From assembly GCF_007679965.1 (NCBI RefSeq), contig NZ_VEHL01000004.1, positions 248,001 to 312,000 of the forward strand: DNA of 64,000 bases, written 5' to 3'. Below the pieces are notes generated by a model that searched no databases, had not been told where the DNA came from, and worked only from the letters and a program-made list of their open reading frames with translations. Position numbers and translations under genes: made by a program. The stretch is from Bordetella genomosp. 13. Lineage in GTDB: Bacteria > Pseudomonadota > Gammaproteobacteria > Burkholderiales > Burkholderiaceae_B. Shown here one piece after another: positions 16,704 to 24,294 of the stretch. Within the stretch, counting starts at the first letter, position 1. Every line of letters begins with the position of its first letter.

Positions 16704-17981
16704 TCAGGCCGGCTGCGCCGCCTCGCGCGGCCTGCGGTGGATCAGCAGCGCGATCACCGCCGCCACCAGCCCGGTGGCGCCCGCCAGCACGAAGGCCATC
16801 AGGTAGCTGCCGGTGCTCTCGCGCACGAAGCCGCCCATCCACGCGGCGCTGGCCGCGCCCAGCTGGTGTCCCGCCACGATCCAGCCGAACACCACCGGCG
16901 CATCGCGCTCGCCGAAGGCTTCCGTGGTCAGCCGCAGCGTGGGCGGCACGGTGGCGATCCAGTCCAGGCCGTAGAAGATCGCGAAGATCGACAGGCTGTA
17001 GAACGAGAAGTCGGAATAGGGCAGGACCATCAGCGACAGGCCGCGCAGCGCGTAGTACGTGAACAGCAGCTTGCGCGGGTCGTAGCGGTCGGTCAGCCAG
17101 CCCGAGGCCGTGGTGCCCACCAGGTCGAACACGCCCATCAGAGCCAGCAGGCCGGCCGCCTGCACTTCGGCGATGCCGTGGTCGCCGCACAGCGCGATCA
17201 GGTGCGTGCCGACCAGGCCGTTGGTGGTGAAGCCGCACACGAAGAAGGTGGCGAACAGATACCAGAACACGCGCGTGGCGGCCGCGCGGCGCAGCACGCC
17301 GAAGGTAGCCGCCACCATGCCGGTGCGCGGCGCCGGGGCGGCCGGCGCCACGCCCGGATCGGTGCCGTAGGGCGTCAGGCCCACGTCGCCGGGGCGGTCG
17401 GGCACCAGCAGCCAGGCCAGCGGCGCCAGGACCAGCGCGGCCGCGGCCACCGTCCACACCACGCGGGTCCAGTCGCCCGAAGCCGCCAGGCTGGCCAGGA
17501 TCGGCAGGAACACCAGGTTGCCCGTGGCCGTGCTGGCGGTCAGCAGCCCCATCATCAGGCCGCGGCGCTTGACGAACCAGCGATTGACCACGGTAGCCCC
17601 CAGCACCACCGCCACCGCGCCCGAAGCCATGCCCGAGAACACGCCCCAGGAGGCCAGCAAATGCCAGGTTTCCGTCATGTAGGCGCTGGCGGCGCTGGAG
17701 GCCGACATCACCAGCAGCGCGGTGATCAGCACGCGGCGCAGGCCGAAGCGTTCCATGGCGGCCGCGGCGAAGGGGCCCATCAGGCCGTAGAAGAAAATGC
17801 CGATGGCTGCGGCCAGCGAGATCGACGAGCGGCTCCAGCCGAAGGATTCCTCCAGCGGAACCAGCAGCACGCTGGGCGTGGAGCGCAGGCCGGCCGAGAC
17901 CAGCAGGCAGAAGAAGATGACGGCGACCACGACGAAGGCGTAGCGCTGGCCGAAGCGGGGAACGGCGCGATGGAAGATCAT
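16704..17981 (-). CDS. MFS transporter (monocarboxylate/oxalate-formate antiporter-like)
   Basis: A 425-residue major facilitator with about twelve hydrophobic segments and the conserved first cytoplasmic loop (ERFGLRRVL near 80). The overall pattern resembles the MCT/OFA branch, so a small carboxylate or a drug-like compound is possible; the substrate is unknown. Its start codon abuts one arm of a perfect 19-bp inverted repeat, and a TetR gene diverges from it, so it is almost certainly repressed by that TetR and induced by its ligand. No Shine-Dalgarno sequence is visible between the operator and ATG 17981, so either translation initiation is unusual or the true start is slightly downstream; the first membrane segment starts near residue 14. 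Confidence 0.85.
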   Translation of the reverse strand: MIFHRAVPRFGQRYAFVVVAVIFFCLLVSAGLRSTPSVLLVPLEESFGWSRSSISLAAAIGIFFYGLMGPFAAAAMERFGLRRVLITALLVMSASSAASAYMTETWHLLASWGVFSGMASGAVAVVLGATVVNRWFVKRRGLMMGLLTASTATGNLVFLPILASLAASGDWTRVVWTVAAAALVLAPLAWLLVPDRPGDVGLTPYGTDPGVAPAAPAPRTGMVAATFGVLRRAAATRVFWYLFATFFVCGFTTNGLVGTHLIALCGDHGIAEVQAAGLLALMGVFDLVGTTASGWLTDRYDPRKLLFTYYALRGLSLMVLPYSDFSFYSLSIFAIFYGLDWIATVPPTLRLTTEAFGERDAPVVFGWIVAGHQLGAASAAWMGGFVRESTGSYLMAFVLAGATGLVAAVIALLIHRRPREAAQPA

Positions 17982-18042
17982 GTTACTGACCGGTACGTAT
18001 CAAGGAGTGCGTATAATACGTACCGGTCAGTAACGCCGTCAA
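17982..18042. promoter_or_regulatory. TetR double operator with overlapping promoter
   Basis: A perfect inverted repeat: 17982-18000 and 18016-18034, 19 bp each, 15-bp spacer. Each arm contains ACTGACCGGTACGTA. A leftward promoter reads TTGACG (18042-18037), 18-bp spacer, TATTAT (18018-18013), so both arms overlap or lie just downstream of the polymerase site. This is a typical design for TetR-family autoregulation plus control of a divergent transporter. Confidence 0.8.
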
Positions 18043-18141
18043 TACGATTTTCGACGCCGTGGTTGCCGTGCCGTCAGGGGTATTGCCAGCCGCCGTTGCC
18101 ATGCTCCGGCGATCCACGCGCCGATTTCTCCAGGGCCTTCC

Positions 18142-18741
18142 ATGACGAACAAAGCCTCCCTTCCCGATGCCCCGCCGCGTCCCGCGCCGGCGGCCGACCG
18201 CATCCGCAAGAGCGCACGCGAACTCTTCTACCACCATGGCATCCGTGCCGTGGGCGTGGACGCCATCGTGGCCGAGGCCGGCGTCACCAAGCCCAGCCTG
18301 TACCGCAGCTTCTCGTCCAAGGACGAGCTGGCCGCGTCCTACCTGCGCGACTACGAAGGTGAATTCTGGGCCCGCCTGGACGCCACGGTGGCCAGGCATC
18401 CCGGCGATCCGCGCGCGCAGATCCTGGCGTATTTCAGCGGCCTGACCGAACGCACGCGAACGCCCGGCTGCTACCGTGGCTGCGGCCTGAGCAACGCGGC
18501 GGTGGAGTATCCCGAACCCGACCACCCGGCTCGCCAGGTAGCCGTGGCGCACAAGCAGGAGCTGCGCCGCCGCCTGGCCGGCATGGCGCGCGACATGGGC
18601 GCGCGCGATCCGCAAGCCCTGGGCGACGGCCTGTTGCTGCTGCTGGAGGGCGCCTTCGTGACGGGCCAGATATTCGGCGGCAATGGTCCGGCGACGCATC
18701 TGCGCGAGGTCGCGGAGCGCCTGATCGAGGCCAGTCTGTAG
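18142..18741 (+). CDS. TetR/AcrR-family repressor of the adjacent MFS gene
   Basis: 199 residues. The N-terminal helix-turn-helix is clear: ADRIRKSARELFYHHGIRAV, then VDAIVAEAGVTKPSLYRSFSSKDEL (about 35-60). The C-terminal ligand domain contains CYRGCGLSNAAVEYP (126-140), with two closely spaced cysteines common in one TetR subgroup. It is divergent from the MFS gene with a perfect inverted operator between, so autoregulation and control of that transporter are likely. The leader of about 105 bp between operator and start has no other obvious feature. Confidence 0.88.
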   Translation: MTNKASLPDAPPRPAPAADRIRKSARELFYHHGIRAVGVDAIVAEAGVTKPSLYRSFSSKDELAASYLRDYEGEFWARLDATVARHPGDPRAQILAYFSGLTERTRTPGCYRGCGLSNAAVEYPEPDHPARQVAVAHKQELRRRLAGMARDMGARDPQALGDGLLLLLEGAFVTGQIFGGNGPATHLREVAERLIEASL

Positions 18742-18743
18742 CG

Positions 18744-19058
18744 TATCCATGGGCATGCGCCCTTGACCTGGCGGTTCATGCGTCGGACCGGGCCATCGCT
18801 TTCATGCTGCTGGACGGTCACCGCATGGAGGCGCTGTTTGTCGATCCCGCGTCTGGCGGGTCCGGCGTGGGCCCTCTGCCTGTGCGACATGCGCTTTGCC
18901 CAGCATCCTGACCTGTGCACCGACGTCAACGCGCAGAATGGCCAGGCCATCGGTTTCTACGAGCGGCTGGGCTTCCAGCCATCGGCCGGTCCGAGCTGGA
19001 CGGCCAGGGCAGGGCATATCCACTGATCCCTCTGCGCCATCGGCCCGCCCAGGCCTGA
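18744..19058 (+). pseudogene. GNAT acetyltransferase remnant, truncated and frameshifted
   Basis: The C-terminal half of a GNAT acetyltransferase can be read only by changing frame. One frame gives DLAVHASDRAIAFML and GHRMEALFVDPASGGSGVG (from about 18765); a second gives HPDLCTDVNAQNGQAIGFYE (from about 18904); from 18981 the first frame resumes with GRSELDGQGRAYPLIPLRHR and a stop at 19056. The acetyl-CoA-binding region and the NxQNxxAIGFYERLGF motif are recognisable, but the N-terminal half is missing and at least two shifts break it. It sits directly after the TetR stop. Confidence 0.72.
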
Positions 19059-19075
19059 ATCGACACTTTCGTCCG

Positions 19076-19105
19076 TCCAAAGAGAACGGCGCCTTGCGGC
19101 GCCGT
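19076..19105 (-). terminator. Intrinsic terminator downstream of amtB
   Basis: On the minus strand a stem ACGGCGCC/GGCGCCGT with a four-base loop (19105-19086) is followed by TTCTCTTT. It lies about 80 bp after the amtB stop and fits a terminator for glnK-amtB. Confidence 0.65.
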
Positions 19106-19184
19106 CCGTACTGCTCAGCCTTTTCGGCTTTTTCCCCTGGGGTCTGCAGGGCGGGCGTATAGAGTGCCCGCCTCTGGCGTTCGT

Positions 19185-20429
19185 TCAGCTGTGGTACGCG
19201 GACTCGCCGTGGCTGGTCACGTCCAGGCCTTCGCGCTCCTGGTCTTCCGGCACGCGCAGGCCGCACAGCATGTCGGCGATCTTGTAGGCGATCCAGGCCA
19301 CGATGCCCGACCACACGATGGTCAGCAGCACGCCTTCGAGCTGCACCCAGACCTGGCCGGCGATGGCGCCGGCGCTGTCCAGGCCCGGGCCGCCCAGGGC
19401 CTTGGCGTTGAACACGCCGGTCAGCAGGGCGCCGACGATGCCGCCCACGCCGTGCACGCCGAACACGTCCAGCGCGTCATCCGCACGCAGCATGCGCTTC
19501 AGGCCGTTCACGCCCCACACGCAGACCACGCCCGCCACCACGCCGATCACCAGCGCGCCCACCGGACCGACCAGGCCTGCGGCCGGGGTGATGCCGACCA
19601 GGCCGGCAATCGCGCCGGAGGCCGCGCCCAGCACCGAGGGCTTGCCCTTCAGGCTCCACTCGGTCAGCGTCCAGGCCAGCACCGCGCCTGCCGTGGCGAT
19701 CATGGTGTTGAAGAAGGCCAGGGTGGCGCCTTCGTTGGCGGCCAGCGACGAGCCCGCGTTGAAGCCGAACCAGCCCACCCACAGCAGCATGGCGCCGATG
19801 TAGGTCATGGACAGGTTGTGCGGCTGCATGGCTTCGCGGCCGTAGCCCACGCGCTTGCCGATCACGTACGCGCCCACCAGGCCGGCCACGCCGGCGTTGA
19901 TGTGCACCACCGTGCCGCCGGCGAAGTCCAGCGCGCCCTGTGCGTTCAGCAGGCCCGGCACGGTCGGCGAGGCGAACCACACCATGTGCGCGATGGGCAC
20001 GTAGGCGAACGTGAACCAGATGGCCGTGAAGACCAGCACCGCCGAGAAGCGCACGCGCTCGGCGAAGCTGCCCACGATCAGCGCGCAGGTGATGCCGGCG
20101 AACGTGGCCTGGAACGAGGCGAACAGGATCTCGGTCAGCGAACCCGACAGCGCGTATTTGCCATCGACCGGCGTGAACATGCCGGAGAAGAACACACGCG
20201 AGAAGCCGCCGAAGAAGGCGTTGCCTTCCGTGAAGGCCAGCGAGTAGCCGTAGATGAACCACAGCACGACGCCCAGGGCGAACGTGCACAGCACCTGCAT
20301 CAGCACCGACAGCACGTTCTTGCTGCGCACCAGGCCGCCGTAGAACAGCGCCAGGCCGGGGACCGCCATCATCAACACCAGCAGTGTCGAGACCAGCAAC
20401 CAGGAGATATCCGCTTTATCCATTTCCAA
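19185..20429 (-). CDS. amtB: Ammonium transporter AmtB
   Basis: A 414-residue ammonium channel of the inner membrane with about eleven hydrophobic segments. Family motifs include VPGLALFYGGLVRSKN (23-38), the ammonium-site FAYVPIAHMVW stretch and DFAGGTVVHINAG, with pore histidines in HINAG and FGVHGVGG. No extra N-terminal signal segment is seen; some Amt proteins have one. It follows glnK by 30 bp, the standard arrangement in which the PII protein GlnK plugs AmtB when nitrogen is plentiful. Transcription is expected from the sigma-54/NtrC promoter upstream of glnK and ends at the hairpin at 19105-19086. Confidence 0.95.
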   Translation of the reverse strand: MEMDKADISWLLVSTLLVLMMAVPGLALFYGGLVRSKNVLSVLMQVLCTFALGVVLWFIYGYSLAFTEGNAFFGGFSRVFFSGMFTPVDGKYALSGSLTEILFASFQATFAGITCALIVGSFAERVRFSAVLVFTAIWFTFAYVPIAHMVWFASPTVPGLLNAQGALDFAGGTVVHINAGVAGLVGAYVIGKRVGYGREAMQPHNLSMTYIGAMLLWVGWFGFNAGSSLAANEGATLAFFNTMIATAGAVLAWTLTEWSLKGKPSVLGAASGAIAGLVGITPAAGLVGPVGALVIGVVAGVVCVWGVNGLKRMLRADDALDVFGVHGVGGIVGALLTGVFNAKALGGPGLDSAGAIAGQVWVQLEGVLLTIVWSGIVAWIAYKIADMLCGLRVPEDQEREGLDVTSHGESAYHS

Positions 20430-20459
20430 TGGGCTCCAATGAGTTTTTCTTTGTGTGCT

Positions 20460-20828
<369 letters not shown>

Positions 20829-20836
20829 TCAGCTAT

Positions 20837-20854
20837 CAAGCAAAAGCCGTGCCA
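20837..20854 (-). promoter_or_regulatory. Sigma-54 promoter for glnK-amtB
   Basis: On the minus strand TGGCACGGCTTTTGCT is an exact match to the sigma-54 consensus TGGCACG-N4-TTGC followed by T. The predicted start lies about 25 nt before the glnK ATG. Confidence 0.88.
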
Positions 20855-20959
20855 ACTTGCGAAAGCGAAGGCGCCGACGCGCGCGCGACCGACGGCGCCG
20901 GGCTGGCGGCGCCGCCATGCGTCGGCGGCGTGCATGCATGCCTCAAGTTGGGGCACGGC

Positions 20960-20988
20960 GGTGCATGGCTGTGCACCAAACTGGACCG
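20960..20988 (-). promoter_or_regulatory. NtrC enhancer-like sites upstream of glnK
   Basis: TGCACCAAACTGGACC (20972-20987) resembles the enterobacterial NtrC site TGCACCAAAATGGTGC, and it overlaps GGTGCA-N6-TGCACC (20960-20977). The position, about 120-140 bp upstream of the sigma-54 promoter, is normal for NtrC enhancers. Confidence 0.6.
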
Positions 20989-21099
20989 CCGCCCTCGCAA
21001 AGGGCAGGGGTGCAACCAAGTATGTATCCAGGGGGGAATTTGTAGCCAATTGCAGGGCTGGCCACGGCGGCGATGGCCGCGGCTGATACGGCGCATTAC

Positions 21100-21246
21100 A
21101 GCTGCCGCTTGTTCCCGACCGCCCTCTAATGAAGAATCACTTCCACGCGATGGCGGCAACGTCGTCGCGTGGGGTCCGGGCAACCGGACCGACCAGGGGT
21201 GTGCCTGATGGCAGCTTCTAGGAATCGCTGCGGCGATTCGGTTTTT
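21100..21246 (+). ncRNA. Structured small RNA candidate, possibly 6S RNA
   Basis: No ORF fits here, yet two plus-strand terminators follow. The region folds as a closing stem (AGCTGCC near 21100 with GGCAGC ending 21215), a CCCT/AGGG inner stem, an apical hairpin CCACGCGA/TCGCGTGG, and a short hairpin GGTCCGG-GCAA-CCGGACC on the 3' side of the central bubble. A closing stem, an open bubble with a small 3'-side hairpin and a terminal stem is the general layout of 6S RNA, but this RNA looks shorter than the usual 180 nt and I cannot confirm the family by eye. It could also be a regulatory leader of ubiK. No promoter was identified with confidence. Confidence 0.45.
21222..21246 (+). terminator. 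Intrinsic terminator after the small RNA candidate
   Basis: Perfect 7-bp stem GAATCGC/GCGATTC, loop TGCG, then GGTTTTT. No coding gene on the plus strand precedes it, which implies a non-coding transcript. Confidence 0.8.
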
Positions 21247-21260
21247 CTCCTGTGCTTTTG

Positions 21261-21296
21261 AAAGGCGGCGGCGCTTCGGCGGGCCGCTTTCTTTTT
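21261..21296 (+). terminator. Second, tandem terminator upstream of ubiK
   Basis: Stem AAAG-GCGGC / GCCGC-CTTT (with a small internal mismatch) followed by CTTTTT. It lies 48 bp before ubiK. Confidence 0.6.
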
Positions 21297-21343
21297 GCCT
21301 GCTCTACACTGACGGTTGTCCGCCCGTATTTGAAGGAAAAGCC

Positions 21344-21616
21344 ATGATGAACAATCGCACGCAGTGGATGGAAGACCTGCAGAAGAACCTGTCCGACCTG
21401 ATCGCCCGCAGCCCCGCGGCGGACCTGGAGCGCAACGCGCGCGCCATGATGACGCAGACGTTCACGCGGCTGGATCTGGTCACCCGCGAGGAATTCGAAG
21501 TGCAGACCGACCTGCTGGCGCGTGCCCGCATGCGCGTCGACCAGCTGGGCGAACAGGTCCAGCAGCTGCAGGCCCGCCTGGACGCGCTGGAGGCGCGCGG
21601 CGGTCCGCAGTCCTGA
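21344..21616 (+). CDS. ubiK: UbiK-type accessory factor (BMFP domain, YqiC family)
   Basis: A 90-residue protein with the family pattern: an N-terminal amphipathic helix (WMEDLQKNLSDLIA), LERNARAMMTQTFTRLDLVTREEF in the middle, and a C-terminal coiled coil (LARARMRVDQLGEQVQQLQA) that trimerises in homologues. UbiK assists the ubiquinone biosynthesis complex with UbiJ and binds membrane lipid. Two adjacent ATG codons follow an AAGGAAAA ribosome site; the first is used. It stands alone between the small RNA terminators and a convergent MFS gene. Confidence 0.88.
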   Translation: MMNNRTQWMEDLQKNLSDLIARSPAADLERNARAMMTQTFTRLDLVTREEFEVQTDLLARARMRVDQLGEQVQQLQARLDALEARGGPQS

Positions 21617-21639
21617 CCGAAAGCCGTGCCGGCCGCGGC

Positions 21640-22830
21640 TCAGCCCGCGGCGCGGGCATGCCTGCCCAGGGCGCTGGCCGCCACCGTCGACGAGGCCAGC
21701 ACGATCAACGCGGCGCCATACAGGTCCATGGTCAGCCGCAAGCCCAGTTCGTGCGCCAGCACTCCCGCCAGCAGCACGGGCAGGCTGAAGGCCAGGTAGC
21801 TCAGCACGAAGAATGCGGCCACCAGGCCGGCGCGTTCGGCCGGCGGCGCCAGCGGCACGACAGAGCGCAGCGCGCCCTGGAACGCGGCGCCGAAGCCCGC
21901 GCCCGACAGACAGGTGCCCGCGAAGAACGGCGCCGCGCTGTCCAGGTGCACGCCGGCCAGCGTCACCATCAGCCCCGATGCCAGCGCGATCGACCCGGCC
22001 ATCAGCAGCCGCGGCGTGGACAGCGTGCGCAGCACGGCGACGGCGGCGAACCCGCTCATCGTCAGCGCGAACACCACCCAGCCGCCGACCACGACATTGT
22101 CGGACCCGGTGACGATGCGTGCCAGCGTGGGCCCGAGCGACAGATAGAATCCTCCCAGCGCCCACACGGCAATATTGACCGGTAGGATACGCAGCATTGC
22201 GCCGCGCGCCGCGGGGGGCACCCGCACGCGCGGGCGCATCGAGGCCCACAGCCCCGGCACGCGGCTTGCGGTTTCCGGCAGACCGAGCACGAGCAGCGCC
22301 TCGATGGCCAGCAAGGCAATAAGCAACAAGTAGATCAACCGCATGGGAGCGGGTGCGTATTGCACCAGCAGGCTGGTGACCAGCGCGCCGATGCCCATGC
22401 CGAACAAGGGGGCCAGGGAATTGAGCAGCGGACCGCGCTCGCGGCTGGCATCGAGCAGGGCGGCGCCCAGCGCGCTGATCGCCATGCCGGTGGCCAGGCC
22501 TTGCAGCGCGCGGGCCAGCAACAGCATTGCCGCGCCGTCCGCGGCGGCGAACAGCGACAGGGCGAGAATGTTCAGCAGGATGCTGCCGACGACGACGGGG
22601 CGCCGTCCCACGTGGTCGGACAGCGGACCCGTGGTCAGCAGCGCGGCCAACAGGGTAAAGGCGTAGACAGCGAACACCAGCGTCAGCGTGCCGGATGAAA
22701 ACTGCCAGGTCTGCTGGTAGATCCGGTACAGCGGCGTGGGTGCGCTGGACGCGCCCAGGAAGGACGCGGCGGTCAGCGAATAAATGGCCAGCGCGCGTGA
22801 CGGGGAGGGCGGGGTGTGGGTGGCGTTCAT
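21640..22830 (-). CDS. MFS transporter, drug-efflux-like
   Basis: A 396-residue major facilitator with twelve predicted membrane segments and the motif GPLSDHVGRRPVVVGS (about 70-85) between segments 2 and 3. The LARALQGLATGMAISALGAAL stretch resembles DHA1-type exporters. ATG 22830 is chosen over a GTG two codons upstream because the GGAG ribosome site lies five bases before it. A TetR gene is divergent across a 127-bp region containing an inverted repeat, so efflux controlled by a local repressor is likely. Substrate unknown. Confidence 0.85.
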   Translation of the reverse strand: MNATHTPPSPSRALAIYSLTAASFLGASSAPTPLYRIYQQTWQFSSGTLTLVFAVYAFTLLAALLTTGPLSDHVGRRPVVVGSILLNILALSLFAAADGAAMLLLARALQGLATGMAISALGAALLDASRERGPLLNSLAPLFGMGIGALVTSLLVQYAPAPMRLIYLLLIALLAIEALLVLGLPETASRVPGLWASMRPRVRVPPAARGAMLRILPVNIAVWALGGFYLSLGPTLARIVTGSDNVVVGGWVVFALTMSGFAAVAVLRTLSTPRLLMAGSIALASGLMVTLAGVHLDSAAPFFAGTCLSGAGFGAAFQGALRSVVPLAPPAERAGLVAAFFVLSYLAFSLPVLLAGVLAHELGLRLTMDLYGAALIVLASSTVAASALGRHARAAG

Positions 22831-22857
22831 TGACACTCCAGCTGGTAAACGCTACAT

Positions 22858-22902
22858 AATTGCTTTAGTGCAGCGTAGATTATGCGCATCATTAAAGCAA
22901 TT
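22858..22902. promoter_or_regulatory. Inverted-repeat operator between divergent MFS and TetR genes
   Basis: Perfect 10-bp arms AATTGCTTTA (22858-22867) and TAAAGCAATT (22893-22902), 25-bp spacer, in an AT-rich stretch that should also hold the promoters. Probable binding region of the adjacent TetR protein. Confidence 0.6.
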
Positions 22903-22957
22903 CTTTGGCTTTAACGATATCGAAAGTGTCCGATAGTGACGCAAGGAGTGCACGATC

Positions 22958-23551
22958 ATGGCTATCAGAGAAGGTGTGCGGCCAGGCGGAAGAAGCGCAC
23001 GGGTGCAGGCGTCCGTGCATCAGGCCGTGAAGAACCTGCTGGACGGCATGTCCAGCGAGGACGTGACGGTGGCGTTGGTGGCGGCGGAAGCCGGCGTTAC
23101 GCCCTCCACCATATATCGACGATGGGGCGACCTGCAGACGCTGCTGGCCGACGTGGCCGTCGACCGTTTTCATCCGGATGGGGATCCCGGGGATACGGGC
23201 TCGTTCCGCAGCGACCTCGAGGCGTGGGCGCAGAACTACCTGGAGGAAATGTCGTCGGCGCCGGGGCGCGAAATGCTGCGCGACGTGATGGCCGGCATGA
23301 GCGCCAAGGACAGCGGCCCCGCCTGTCAGTGCGCGGACATCGTCCGCGCGCACCTGCAGATGTTCGTCGACCGCGCCCACGAGCGCGGCGAGTTCGACGT
23401 GCCGGACATGGACGAGATGCTGGACGTCGTGGTGGCCCCGATCACCTTTCGCCTGCTGTTCGACGCGGCGCCGGTCGAACCCGCGTTCGCCAGGCGCTGC
23501 GTGGCGAGGCTGGTGGAACGAATGCCGGAAGAGGCGGCGCGCGTGGCATAG
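22958..23551 (+). CDS. TetR-family regulator
   Basis: 197 residues. The helix-turn-helix is VTVALVAAEAGVTPSTIYRRWGDLQTLLADVAVD (about 37-70), with the canonical YRRWG recognition-helix end. The C-terminal part (LEAWAQNYLEEM to the DEMLDVVVAPITFRLLF segment) resembles the TetR_C_33/AcrR-like ligand domain. Divergent from the MFS gene, with an inverted repeat between; local control is inferred. It ends 85 bp before a convergent lipoprotein gene. Confidence 0.85.
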   Translation: MAIREGVRPGGRSARVQASVHQAVKNLLDGMSSEDVTVALVAAEAGVTPSTIYRRWGDLQTLLADVAVDRFHPDGDPGDTGSFRSDLEAWAQNYLEEMSSAPGREMLRDVMAGMSAKDSGPACQCADIVRAHLQMFVDRAHERGEFDVPDMDEMLDVVVAPITFRLLFDAAPVEPAFARRCVARLVERMPEEAARVA

Positions 23552-23563
23552 CCGCTCCGGTCA

Positions 23564-23587
23564 CGAGCCCTGGTTTGCGGGGGCTCG
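23564..23587. terminator. Possible bidirectional hairpin between tetR and lipoprotein gene
   Basis: Arms CGAGCCC and GGGCTCG around a 10-base loop in the short convergent gap. No T-run on either strand; weak evidence. Confidence 0.3.
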
Positions 23588-23636
23588 CCTGCCGTCCAGT
23601 GCGGTTCCAGCCGCGCCGCGCGGCGGCTGAATCCGC

Positions 23637-24074
23637 TCAGAATCCGTAGCCGCTGATGTATCGGCCGCAGGAGTTGTAGCTGATCTTCCCGTTGGTCTTC
23701 ATGTCGTAGCGCAGGATGGTGCCCGCCTTGTCGGTATAGAAGATCACCCAGCAATCGGTGGAAGCGGGGATGAAGACGCTGTAGGTGTTGTACGTCACGC
23801 TGCCGGGCCCGTTGACCGAATATCCCCGGTTCTCGTAGTGGTCGGGGGTGTAGCCGTAGACGTAGGTGTAGCTGGTCGTCTGGTCGTCGACCTTGTCGAC
23901 GAAGGGCTCGGCGCCGTTGGGCTCGGGCCACTTGGGCAACAGTTCCTTGATGTTCTTGCCTACCTGATCATCCAGCTTGTTGCGCGTGGGCGAATAGATG
24001 GACAGGCCCATGCAGGCCGACAGCGCGAACGGGAGAATGAAGGCAGGGACGATTCGACAGGCGCGACGCAGCAT
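23637..24074 (-). CDS. Putative lipoprotein, unknown function
   Basis: A 145-residue protein with a lipoprotein signal: MLRRACRIVPAFILPFALSAC, with the lipobox LSAC giving lipidated cysteine 21. The start at 24074 is chosen because it begins the signal peptide; the longer frame upstream has no such feature. The mature part is polar and rich in Tyr, Asn and Gly (TSYTYVYGYTPDHYENRGYS, then NSCGRYISGYGF at the end), with a later Cys pair that might form a disulfide. I do not recognise the family. It is divergent from comM with no sign of co-regulation. Confidence 0.72.
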   Translation of the reverse strand: MLRRACRIVPAFILPFALSACMGLSIYSPTRNKLDDQVGKNIKELLPKWPEPNGAEPFVDKVDDQTTSYTYVYGYTPDHYENRGYSVNGPGSVTYNTYSVFIPASTDCWVIFYTDKAGTILRYDMKTNGKISYNSCGRYISGYGF

Positions 24075-24294
24075 TCCGGGGCCTCGAGTGTGCTCGACAA
24101 GCGCGCGAATATAGCACCGGACCCCGTTTATCTGGCGCATTTGCCCCGAATGATGCATATTTTTACGCTTTTCCAGGGGTGGGATTTTGCAGGCGGCCAC
24201 CGCTGCTCAGGGACGTTTTCGCCACGCCGAGTCCCACGCCCCGCCTGGAAATTCCGCATACTGGCCCGCTCGCATCCCTTCGAGCAGCGCTCCC

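Noticed and set aside
20951..20965. Additional NtrC site GCAC-N3-GGTGC
   Set aside because: Spacing between half-sites is too short compared with the known NtrC consensus.
20836..21183. 115-codon ORF on the minus strand upstream of glnK
   Set aside because: Overlaps the sigma-54 promoter and structured RNA region, and its composition is not protein-like.
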